64,000 nt of DNA from positions 1,971,001 to 2,035,000 of the forward strand of contig NC_012965.1 in assembly GCF_000027005.1 (NCBI RefSeq), given 5' to 3'. This stretch comes from Komagataella phaffii GS115 (lineage: Eukaryota; Ascomycota; Pichiomycetes; Pichiales; Pichiaceae). The notes under the pieces were generated by a model. That model searched no databases, had not been told where the DNA came from, and saw only the letters and a program-made list of their open reading frames with translations. This document shows, piece after piece, positions 9,650-17,702 of this stretch; the stretch's first letter is position 1, and the number at the start of each line of letters is the position of its first letter. The position numbers were made by a program, and so were the translations under genes.

Positions 9650-10903
9650 TTAGTGCATAGTAATCACAGCACGAATACAGTTTCCAGCATGCATGTCATG
9701 AAATGCTTTGTTGATGTTGTCCAGGTCATGTCTGTGTGTGATAAACTCGTCAACTTTAATCTTACCATCAAGATAGTCCTGAACCAAAGATGGCATTTGA
9801 GTACGTCCCTTGATACCTCCAAAGGCGCATCCTCTCCAGACTCTGCCAGTAACCAACTGGAAAGGACGGGTAGAGATTTCTTTACCAGCAGCAGCGACAC
9901 CGATGATGATCGACTCACCCCAACCCTTGTGGCAAGATTCAAGTGCATTTCTCATTACTTGAACATTACCGGTACAGTCGAAGGTATAGTCAAAGCCTCC
10001 GTCAGTGATATCAATCAAGTAGTCAACAATATTGGTACCTTCTGGTAAGGTTGTAGGATTGACAAACTTAGTTGCACCAAATTGGTCCGCCCATGCCTTC
10101 TTTGAATCATTGATGTCAATTACAATAATCTCGCTTGCACCTTTGGAAACTGCACCTTGGATGACAGATAATCCAATACATCCAGCACCAAACACACCGA
10201 TCTTGTCACCCTTAGAGATCTTAGCAGTGTTGATAGCAGCACCGTACCCTGTGGTAACACCACAACCCAACAGACATGTCTTGTCCTTAGGAGCTTCGTC
10301 TTGGACTTTAACCACTGAGATGTCAGCCACCACAGTGTATTGAGAAAAGGAAGAACATCCCATATAGTGAAACAAATCCTTGCCCTTACAACGGAAACGA
10401 GAAGTCCCGTCTGGTAACAAACCTTTACCCTGGGTGGCTCTGATTTTACCACAGAGGTTCGTCTTACCAGACAGACAGAACTTGCACTCTCTGCACTCAG
10501 GAGTGTACAGAAGCACTACAGAATCCCCAACCTTCACGGACTCAACACCTTCTCCAACTGACTCGACAACACCAGCACCTTCATGGCCGAACACAACAGG
10601 GAAACTTCCCTCTGCATCTGCACCAGAAAGCGTGTAAGCATCAGTGTGGCATACACCAGTGAATTCCACTTTCACTCTAACTTCATGGGCTCTTGGAGGA
10701 AGAACCTCAATCTCCTCAATAGAGAGATCCTTTCCTGCCTCCCAGGCAACAGCTGCCTTACATTTGATGATCTATATAGTTAGTAAAAAATTCACTGTAA
10801 TGGTTATTTAGTCGGGTAAGATATTGAAAGGTTCGCAATAAAACAATCTTCTTCCCTCCCAAACAATTACTTTGATTGAACTTACTTGACCTTCGGTAGA
10901 CAT
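9650..10903 (-). CDS. FLD1: S-(hydroxymethyl)glutathione / formaldehyde dehydrogenase (class III ADH), spliced
   Basis: Two exons: complement(9650..10771) and complement(10886..10903). Exon 1 encodes MSTEGQ; the total is 379 residues. The enzyme oxidises the glutathione adduct of formaldehyde with NAD+, the first dissimilatory step of methanol and methylamine use in the cytosol. Visible: catalytic zinc ligands in GVCHTD (Cys47) and FGHEGAGVV, the structural zinc motif [15 protein letters not shown], and the NAD Rossmann segment [15 protein letters not shown]. The intron is 114 nt with GTAAGT and TACTAAC. The sequence and promoter match the P. pastoris FLD1 gene as I remember it, which is also the main clue to the genus. 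Confidence 0.98.
10772..10885 (-). other. FLD1: FLD1 intron (114 nt)
   Basis: Minus strand: donor GTAAGT at 10885-10880, branch TACTAAC at 10785-10779, acceptor TATAG ending at 10772. The branch site lies unusually close to the acceptor. Removing the intron joins MSTEGQ to [10 protein letters not shown] in frame. Confidence 0.95.
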
Positions 10904-11269
10904 TGTGAATATCAAGAATTGTATGAACAAGCAAAGTTGGAGCTTTGAGCGATGTATTTATATGAGTAGTGAAATCCTGATTGCGATCAGGTAAGGCTCT
11001 AAAAATCGATGATGGTCCCGAATTCTTTGATAGGCTAAGGACTTCCTCATCGGGCAGTTCGAAGGAAGAAGGGGCATGAGCCCTGCGAAACCATATGAGG
11101 AAGGGAGATAGAAGCAGAAGATTATCCTTCGGGAGCAAGTCTTTCCAGCCCGCATCTTGTGATTGGATGATAGTTTTAACTAAGGAAAGAGTGCGACATC
11201 CGTTGTGTAGTAATCATGCATACGTCTATTATTCTCTCTAGTTACCCAACTCTGTTATCTCACTAATTC
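10904..11269. promoter_or_regulatory. FLD1 promoter, divergent from the CRT10-like gene
   Basis: 366 bp between two divergent start codons. A minus-strand TATAAATA occurs at 10962-10955, about 55 bp upstream of the FLD1 ATG. The sequence agrees with the methanol- and methylamine-inducible P. pastoris FLD1 promoter as I recall it. The commonly described promoter fragment is longer than this gap, so it must include the 5' coding part of the neighbour at 11270. Confidence 0.85.
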
Positions 11270-12703
11270 ATGGAATGCCCTCCAGGTAGATACTACAACG
11301 ATTCAATAGTACTGCAACACACAGATGAGATTAGTTTAGTTTCCCATAATGAGAATTCAGAGTACAAGAACAATCTAGTAGCCATAAGCAAGGTTCACCC
11401 TCTCCTGTTTTTATCCTATAGGCGGCATATCCAGATATATCGACTACCTCAGCTCCGTTGGATAACTACCATTAGCACCGTGCCAGAGATTCCTGCAGAA
11501 TGGGACACAAGCGCCAGCGTCTTTCCAGACCTACCCTACGATATCAATTACTGCCGCATTGGCGAGATCAATGGAAAGGAAGTTCTTGCAATAGCGTCTG
11601 ATAATGGAACCGTAAAGTTATATTATACTGATGCGTTGTCCAAACTAGCTCCCAATCCACGGATAATTAAAGTTGCGGCTGACTTGGAGTTGAGACTCAA
11701 GAGGTCGGTCTGGGGTTTGGATTTTTATCCGAAATATAATATGATAGCAGTGTCTTCCAATAGTCACTATGTTACGGTATTCAGGATATTACCTGATGAA
11801 AAATTTATCTTTGGAAATTTGGCAACTCTATCAAATAATATACCAACCGTTTGTTTCATTAAAAATTCTACTGATTCAAAAACTGAGGTGAGATTAATGG
11901 CTGGGTCCGTACAGGGAGAAGTTGCCTATTTTCGAATAGACGTTAGCCAACACTGCGAAAATGAGATATACGATTTGCGGCTGATAAAAGATTCACCTGT
12001 TGATCATGGAAACTTCAAATCAGGGATAAACTCCTCAATTCTCTCCTGTTGTCTTTTTTCTGAAATGATCTGGACTCTGACATTTGTATCCAGTGAGTTT
12101 TTCAAGCCAGTGGACTCCCTTGGTATACCACCAACATCATCCTCTAAACGATACCCGGCATCAGATGAATGGAATGGAGTGCCGGTCACACAAGGTGGTT
12201 GCGACCATATAGCTCATAAGGTAAGCTTTTCAGATTCAGAAAAACCTGCAGAACAACATTTGAGTGACGTATTTTCAGATGGAAGTACTACACAGGAAGT
12301 CCACTTCCAGCCATCAGGATTCTGCTTTGGTTCTGCAGAATTGATGACTATTTTGTTAGAGTTTGATGATCGCAGATTGAAAAACAGGTCCAGCTCCTTA
12401 ATACGAAACTATTTGAGAGACAGGTTCCAACATTCATGTTTTATTCCGGAACTGAGTAGCATGATTATTGTTGGAATGGAGGGAACTGGATGGTTGTTCC
12501 GTCTAGTCCAAACACCCAGCAAGTATACGTATCGACAAGAGTTATGTTTGGGGACAACAGATTGGGCTCCAATTGTAGGTGTTGATTACCAATTAGTCGA
12601 TGATAACACTGCTATCTTGTATATGGTAAACATGTACAATAAAGCAAAGACTTACAAACTCGTTGATCGGGAAATAATGGCTCTAAATATTGACTTATAT
12701 TAA
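11270..12703 (+). CDS. CRT10-like beta-propeller protein
   Basis: 477 residues. Recognisable pieces are WD-like strands, including NNLVAISKVHPLLFLSYRRH, VLAIASDNGTVKLYYTD and the pair RSVWGLDFYPKYNMIAVSSN plus HYVTVFRI. This layout, especially the WGLDF...IAVSSNSHxVTVF segment, resembles the CRT10 family, which in S. cerevisiae influences ribonucleotide reductase expression. The protein is only about half the length of S. cerevisiae Crt10, so it may be a short form or a different WD40-like protein. No intron or frameshift was seen. It shares its upstream region with FLD1. Confidence 0.5.
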   Translation: MECPPGRYYNDSIVLQHTDEISLVSHNENSEYKNNLVAISKVHPLLFLSYRRHIQIYRLPQLRWITTISTVPEIPAEWDTSASVFPDLPYDINYCRIGEINGKEVLAIASDNGTVKLYYTDALSKLAPNPRIIKVAADLELRLKRSVWGLDFYPKYNMIAVSSNSHYVTVFRILPDEKFIFGNLATLSNNIPTVCFIKNSTDSKTEVRLMAGSVQGEVAYFRIDVSQHCENEIYDLRLIKDSPVDHGNFKSGINSSILSCCLFSEMIWTLTFVSSEFFKPVDSLGIPPTSSSKRYPASDEWNGVPVTQGGCDHIAHKVSFSDSEKPAEQHLSDVFSDGSTTQEVHFQPSGFCFGSAELMTILLEFDDRRLKNRSSSLIRNYLRDRFQHSCFIPELSSMIIVGMEGTGWLFRLVQTPSKYTYRQELCLGTTDWAPIVGVDYQLVDDNTAILYMVNMYNKAKTYKLVDREIMALNIDLY

Positions 12704-12828
12704 TAGAATACAAGCGGATGTGCTTAATAATTACGCTGTGATAATGTTTCTGCCTTGCGGGCCTGCCGGGCTTGAATTGTTAACCTGTGGCTTTCCTTAT
12801 TCTTATTCTACAATACCTTCAAGTGCTA

Positions 12829-13818
12829 TCACCGTTCACCGGCATCTAGTTCTTCTTCATCTGTAGCGTCATCAGTATTCTCGGTGTTTCTTGAGATTCG
12901 ACCACCAAAGCTACTCCGAATGTTAGCAATGTTAATAGGGGTCGTATCCACTTTCTCGTCATCCTGATCATCATTGTCTTCAACATCTGTAATTGCATTT
13001 TCGTAGTAGAAGGAAGACGATGATGACTTCTTAACGGGTGATGCTAGGCTCATCAGAGACATAATAGCATCTTGTTCAGATTGGGGATGAACAGCCAGAG
13101 GCCTTCGTTGTGATGGTTCACCAGATGTACTATTAGCCCGCAGTTTGTTGGAAGCAATTTCATTAAGTGAGGGCTTCCTGGATTTATCTGGATGTGACTG
13201 TGACTTGGGGAGAGGTCTCAAACTACCTGTGCTGGTAGAAACTGCAGAACTCAGTGGAGTTGGTAATGATTGTGAATTAGACTTGTAGAAATCACGAAAC
13301 GTATCTAGATCGTTCTGTTGAACTTTATGAAACGCATAATTAAGCCGCGTGCGTAGATTGGATGATATCTCTTTCAGTTCATCTTTCTTCTTAGTGACTC
13401 TATGGCTGGTCTTCTTCGGTGACTTGAAATGGTCATGAAATAAAAATTCATCTTCTCTAACTCCTAATCCTTGACCTTCTCCACTATTCTGTTGAGTTGA
13501 TTGTCCAGGCCTCTCAGGGGTTCTCAGTAACTGGTAAAAATCTGTACTACGTCTCTTAGTTGGAGAGAAACTGGGAGACTTCAGTGGAGTTCCTTCAAAT
13601 TGATCAGTTCCACTCCGTAAATCAGGTGTTTTAGGAACTGTCATGCTGTTGTTTATGAAGTCAATTGAACTTCGTCTCCTAATAAACCGTGAACTAGGGG
13701 AGAGAAGTGACTTGCCACCGATGTTCTCCGGTTGGTTTAAGGATTCGGAGTGTTGCATGCCCAGTCCCCTTTGGGCTGGAGGTGTACGCGGCGTTCTCGG
13801 TGGGGTTTTATCTGACAT
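12829..13818 (-). CDS. Whi5/Nrm1-type G1/S transcriptional repressor
   Basis: 329 residues, mostly disordered. The N-terminus is dense in proline-directed Ser/Thr sites (TPPRTPRTPP, LLSPSSR, VPKTPD, PLKSPSFSPTKR, LLRTPE), as expected of a CDK-regulated repressor. At about 160-175, LRTRLNYAFHKVQ matches the GTB motif by which Whi5 and Nrm1 bind SBF/MBF. The C-terminus is acidic. I cannot separate a Whi5 from an Nrm1 role; many yeasts have one protein doing both. A CGCGAAA element lies about 150 bp upstream. Confidence 0.75.
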   Translation of the reverse strand: MSDKTPPRTPRTPPAQRGLGMQHSESLNQPENIGGKSLLSPSSRFIRRRSSIDFINNSMTVPKTPDLRSGTDQFEGTPLKSPSFSPTKRRSTDFYQLLRTPERPGQSTQQNSGEGQGLGVREDEFLFHDHFKSPKKTSHRVTKKKDELKEISSNLRTRLNYAFHKVQQNDLDTFRDFYKSNSQSLPTPLSSAVSTSTGSLRPLPKSQSHPDKSRKPSLNEIASNKLRANSTSGEPSQRRPLAVHPQSEQDAIMSLMSLASPVKKSSSSSFYYENAITDVEDNDDQDDEKVDTTPINIANIRSSFGGRISRNTENTDDATDEEELDAGER

Positions 13819-13969
13819 CAGAGAACCCTTTTCTTTTTAAGCTGTATTAAACTGATTTTATGAGCCTATGATATGAGATGTGTAGTCAAACCCTCAAGTT
13901 TTGTTTTCGTTTTCTGCAAGGTCAAAAGTGCGCGCGGTTCAACTGTATCGTATATTATTGTTGACTAGT

Positions 13970-13976
13970 CGCGAAA
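13970..13976 (+). promoter_or_regulatory. SCB-like element (CGCGAAA)
   Basis: CGCGAAA lies about 152 bp upstream of the Whi5/Nrm1-like start codon. It fits the CRCGAAA consensus for Swi4/SBF sites. A CGCGCG lies nearby at 13931-13936. Function is inferred from the motif and the identity of the gene. Confidence 0.4.
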
Positions 13977-14086
13977 TCCACGCTACTGACAGCAAATTCA
14001 CATTGTAACGGGAAAGTAAGGTACACAGGGAAGGTACATACGGAAAAAAATCCGAAATGTGTTCTAAAGAAAAAATCTTACGGTAG

Positions 14087-15274
14087 CTACTGGCGCTGTT
14101 GCTGGTCCTTTAAACGCGCAAGCTCATCCTCTTCGGCCAAGGTTAGCTTCTTCTCGACACTTTGGTCTTCGTCGTCCTCATTGTCACTATCATTATTGTT
14201 ACCATCGTTGTTGCCATCGTCGTCATCATCTTCATCACCATTACCCTCTCCTTCCTCCTCCTCTTCTTCTTCCTCGTCATCATGATCTGGGATTTCGTCC
14301 TCAGGGTAACCACCCAACTTTTGAACCACTTTATCAACTATCTCATTCCAGTCCATCATACCTCCCATACCAATTTCTCCAAAGCTTCCCATCACTTTCT
14401 CTGTTGGCTTTAAAACCTCTATCCAAGGCATTTCTTCCTTTATGGTTTTCAAGTGTCTTCGAGTAACTGGGGAATTATAAGCAAAGCTCACAAGCGATGG
14501 TGCTAGTAATATCGGAAACTGGGTGTTCCAAGCACGAATGACATTTGTCAACAAATTGTCACACAGCCCTAGAGCGATTTTGGCAAATGTATTTGAGGTC
14601 AAAGGTGCAACCACTAGAATATCTGCCCATCTTCTCAGCTCTATGTGTAAAACAGGATCAGTTCTGGCCTTCCAAGTTAACCATTCATCCTTATCCCGCC
14701 AAATCGTGACATCTGAGGGGAAGTCCTCCCTTGAAATAAAGCGTTCGGCTGACCCTGTCAATATCAGATGAATAGAAATCCGATCTGCATTGTAGATCTC
14801 CTCTAATCTATGAATAATTAGTTTTACCTTCTTCGATGAAATGGAACCACATACTCCGAAAAGGACATGGTGTTTGCCATCTTCTTTGTTCAATTTCGAC
14901 ATAATGGGGGGAGGAGTCATAACTTTCTCTATCTCCAGATGGTGTAGAGTGGCTTCAATTGATTCAAAATGAGGATGAGCTTCATTTGATGGTGCCCTAG
15001 ATCCTTGTGCGGAAGTAGTTGTTGTTGCCAAATTTGGACTGTTTTTGGTTGCTATGTTTGACGGGCTTGACTGTAATGAGCTTCTCAACTTCTCTGATTC
15101 AAGATCGGTATTGTTATTTGTTACATTATTGGTACTATGACCTGGGGTGTTTAAAATACTAGGGGGGGAAGTTTGTCTCAAGTTATGGAGTGCGGCATCC
15201 TTTACAGCTTCTTGGTCCACAAATGAAATTTTGCGGTCTCGAGAAGAGTCTTCTCCTGCGGCAGGTCCTGACAT
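14087..15274 (-). CDS. SIS2: Hal3/Vhs3-type flavoprotein (Ppz1 inhibitor, PPCDC subunit-like)
   Basis: 395 residues. A Ser/Thr/Asn-rich N-terminus (1-125) is followed by a flavoprotein core of the phosphopantothenoylcysteine decarboxylase fold (about 130-325; HHVLFGVCGSISSKKVK and LRRWADILVVAPLTSNTFAK) and a long Glu/Asp/Asn tail. The acidic tail is the hallmark of S. cerevisiae Hal3, Vhs3 and Cab3, where it is needed to inhibit the phosphatase Ppz1. The catalytic-type His in VLHIELRRW is present. The PxMNxxMW loop is degenerate (APSLVSFAYN), and the substrate-flap Cys is replaced (GSFGEIGMGGM). These changes favour a Hal3/Vhs3 role over a self-sufficient decarboxylase. SIS2 and VHS3 cannot be told apart here. 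Confidence 0.85.
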   Translation of the reverse strand: MSGPAAGEDSSRDRKISFVDQEAVKDAALHNLRQTSPPSILNTPGHSTNNVTNNNTDLESEKLRSSLQSSPSNIATKNSPNLATTTTSAQGSRAPSNEAHPHFESIEATLHHLEIEKVMTPPPIMSKLNKEDGKHHVLFGVCGSISSKKVKLIIHRLEEIYNADRISIHLILTGSAERFISREDFPSDVTIWRDKDEWLTWKARTDPVLHIELRRWADILVVAPLTSNTFAKIALGLCDNLLTNVIRAWNTQFPILLAPSLVSFAYNSPVTRRHLKTIKEEMPWIEVLKPTEKVMGSFGEIGMGGMMDWNEIVDKVVQKLGGYPEDEIPDHDDEEEEEEEEGEGNGDEDDDDDGNNDGNNNDSDNEDDEDQSVEKKLTLAEEDELARLKDQQQRQ

Positions 15275-16092
15275 GTTGGCACACTTCTAAATACGCTTCT
15301 TTCTTTGCACTGAACTGGAGTCGTAGTTAACACACAAAGCTTGAGAAGGTGGCTAAATAAATTATGTGCATTGTTTGTAACACGACTTTTATCCTGGTTT
15401 TGCGAGAATATGCAATAGAACGGGGAGGGGCAAGTAGTTCATTGAGCCACTTAATAGCAGTTGCTATACTAGAGGCCATGGATATACATACATATATTTA
15501 CATATTTAAATATATAGCTGTGAGCAAGAATCGTATCAGATTCTTAAAGAGCGTTGCTTACTGAAAGCAATTTTGCAGTTTGTGGCTATAGATTAAGATT
15601 ATATTAAAACGGGAAGCGAAACGTTTGCCAAATTATTAGCAGCATTTATACATAGATTAATCCACTTGGTTTAATATCAAGTAATAAGTGAAACTGAATG
15701 CAAGTTCAGTAAACAGCATAGAGTACTTTACTGAAGACAATTATATCCACTCAAAAATAATAATTTGGTATTCGATTCCGAATGTTTCAATGATCACAAA
15801 TTATACGCCCAGTGATTCATAAAACCTTTTCAGATCTTAGGATGATTCATTAAGTATTTAGTTCTGTGATTGAAAAAAAAAATTGATACGAGGCCAGGTA
15901 TGTTTGACTAATCTGCAATTCTAAATTATTAGCCCACTTTTTTAACATTTTGAGGTCATTTATATCAAAATAACCACTGAAGGTATAAAAAATGGTCTCT
16001 GCTCAAAACTGAATTATTTCTGGAATTAACAATTATACTTTCTCTTAATATTGTACCGTTTCCTTCCTTCTCAATAGTTTTATTGTTCTTAG
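15275..16092. other. 818-bp intergenic region, no gene recognised
   Basis: This lies upstream of the Hal3-like gene and downstream of NOB1. It holds an AT tract at 15482-15522 with TATA-like sequence reading toward the Hal3-like gene, and an A9-A10 run near 15873. A GTATGT at 15898-15903 looks like a splice donor but has no matching exon structure. An ORF of 66 codons at 15364-15564 shows no protein-like features. I find no tRNA or snoRNA signature. Confidence 0.5.
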
Positions 16093-17526
16093 CTACTTCT
16101 TCTTCTTTGAGGCATTAGCCCGCCTTCCTTTACCAATCTTCACTCCGCTCTGCTTGATATGCTGTGTGTTTGTGAACGGAGAGATGAAGTTGTCAGCAGA
16201 TCCTCCACCGACCCAGTCTTCAAGCAATTTCTCATTCTGCCGTCTAAGACGCTGCTCATTCAATATGGCTTGTTGGTATTCTTTTTGGTCCTCTCTCAAA
16301 AGCAAAACTTCATCTCCACGTTTGAGCTTATCATGTTGATAACCAGCATTTCCTTGTCTTCTGCTGGCATTTTTGGACTGTGGTGAAGAAAGAGAGTATT
16401 TTTCACCTCGTGTGTTCCAAACATAGTTCTTTTTCAAATGAGGAATCAGTTCACCAGTTTTGGAGTTGACAGAGACAGAGCACTTCTTCAACGTATTTCC
16501 ACCACAGGTGGGACAGAAATGTCTGGGCAATCCATTCTTAGATAAAGGAACAAGCTTGAAACATGCATGGCATCTGTACATGTATGAATTAACGCGTTTG
16601 ATTCTCATCCCAGTGGTGTAGTTCATCAGGTGAATACCAATCCTTAGGGCAACATTTTGACATGCAAAATCAGCGGTTGACATTGCCACTTTGATATCAG
16701 CCAATCCTTCAGCTGTCTGCTGAACTTTGGCAGAGTCTTTCAGCATTTCTGACATAAGGTTATCTGGGGTGATCCAATCACCATCATCATCACTTTGATC
16801 GTCAGGAATTTCAGCTTTATTTTCAGCGTCAGGTCCACGAGAAGAGTTTTCTTCCTCGTTTCCAGTCTGTTGAGTTGTCGGCGTGGTGGTCTCTATGATC
16901 TTTTCTTTTTCTGGATTGGCCGCCTTTTCCGTTTTACGCCCACTTTTGGGATTTCTCTTTGGTTTGACTACAATAAATCCATCGTCACTTTTGTTTTCAT
17001 CCGACTCGTTTGAGGAGTTTGCTTTTGAAGTGTTTTCGTCGTCAATGTCAGGGACTGATGATTCTGGGTGAACAATCTCCTTCTTTGAAGCTTCTTCATT
17101 CAACTTTGCAGTGTCGGAATTTGCGTCTTTTAATAAATCAGTTTTATTTTTCGGTTTCTCTTTAATTGCATCATTTTGAAAAGATACCCGCTCTCCTGGG
17201 AAACTCCTCAAACTCTTCCCGCTATTCAGCTCCGATTCAAGCTCGTACGCAAGGGCGATCACATGAAGGTCATTCGTACTGAGGACAGCAAGATCACCAG
17301 TGAGCCTAGCAAAATCTTGAACTTTCTTTATGAATGTTGATTTTGGATGCCTAATCCTCAATTTATCTCCCCATATGAAAAGTTGTTTCTTAACGTTATC
17401 GTCTTTTAACTCAAGGAAAACACCGGGTGTCGTGAAGAAATTTTCTGCATATTGCATCAGCTGAGCAGCAGGTTGAGTGATCAATGGAGATGCGTCCAAA
17501 ATCAGAGTATTGATTTTCTGATCCAT
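16093..17526 (-). CDS. NOB1: Nob1, 20S pre-rRNA D-site endonuclease
   Basis: 477 residues. An N-terminal PIN domain (about 1-115) starts INTLILDASPLI, with the catalytic Asp in LILDAS and further acidic residues at DLAVLSTNDLHVIALAYELE. A long charged linker (about 120-245) follows. A zinc ribbon is built from YRCHACFKLV and FCPTCGG, and a conserved basic tail includes KKNYVWNTRGEKYSL. Nob1 cuts 20S to 18S rRNA in pre-40S particles. It is divergent from the D-amino-acid oxidase gene. Confidence 0.96.
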   Translation of the reverse strand: MDQKINTLILDASPLITQPAAQLMQYAENFFTTPGVFLELKDDNVKKQLFIWGDKLRIRHPKSTFIKKVQDFARLTGDLAVLSTNDLHVIALAYELESELNSGKSLRSFPGERVSFQNDAIKEKPKNKTDLLKDANSDTAKLNEEASKKEIVHPESSVPDIDDENTSKANSSNESDENKSDDGFIVVKPKRNPKSGRKTEKAANPEKEKIIETTTPTTQQTGNEEENSSRGPDAENKAEIPDDQSDDDGDWITPDNLMSEMLKDSAKVQQTAEGLADIKVAMSTADFACQNVALRIGIHLMNYTTGMRIKRVNSYMYRCHACFKLVPLSKNGLPRHFCPTCGGNTLKKCSVSVNSKTGELIPHLKKNYVWNTRGEKYSLSSPQSKNASRRQGNAGYQHDKLKRGDEVLLLREDQKEYQQAILNEQRLRRQNEKLLEDWVGGGSADNFISPFTNTQHIKQSGVKIGKGRRANASKKKK

Positions 17527-17702
17527 TGCTGCCTTATTCTAACAGAGATTGATTCGTTCCTATTTTTTTTTTTTTTTTTTTTTATTCGGTTTACAGATGA
17601 GATTCCGGATGCTCCATGCGGTGTCGCTACTTCGAGAAGAACTACCTGTCAGAAGATAAAAAGAATACTACTCATCTAATCGACCGAAGAGAACAAGAAA
17701 TC
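17527..17702. promoter_or_regulatory. Compact divergent NOB1-DAO promoter with T21 tract
   Basis: Only 176 bp separate the NOB1 ATG from the preferred DAO ATG. An uninterrupted run of 21 T at 17563-17583 sits in the centre; poly(dA:dT) of this length excludes nucleosomes in yeast. No TATA box is obvious. Confidence 0.5.

Noticed and set aside
10120..10452. 110-codon frame overlapping FLD1 exon 2 on the same strand
   Set aside because: It is the +1/-1 shadow of a strongly codon-biased gene; FLD1 protein identity fixes the true frame.
15364..15564. 66-codon plus-strand frame in the intergenic region upstream of the Hal3-like gene
   Set aside because: No signal peptide, TM or family resemblance; codon use looks random and much of it spans an AT repeat.
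15762..15782. TATTCGATTCC resembling a tRNA B box
   Set aside because: Flanking bases cannot form a T-arm stem, and no A box or acceptor stem is found nearby.
15897..15940. GTATGT ... GACTAAT ... TTATTAG intron-like pattern
   Set aside because: It would be only about 35-45 nt with no coding sequence on either side; no evidence of exons.
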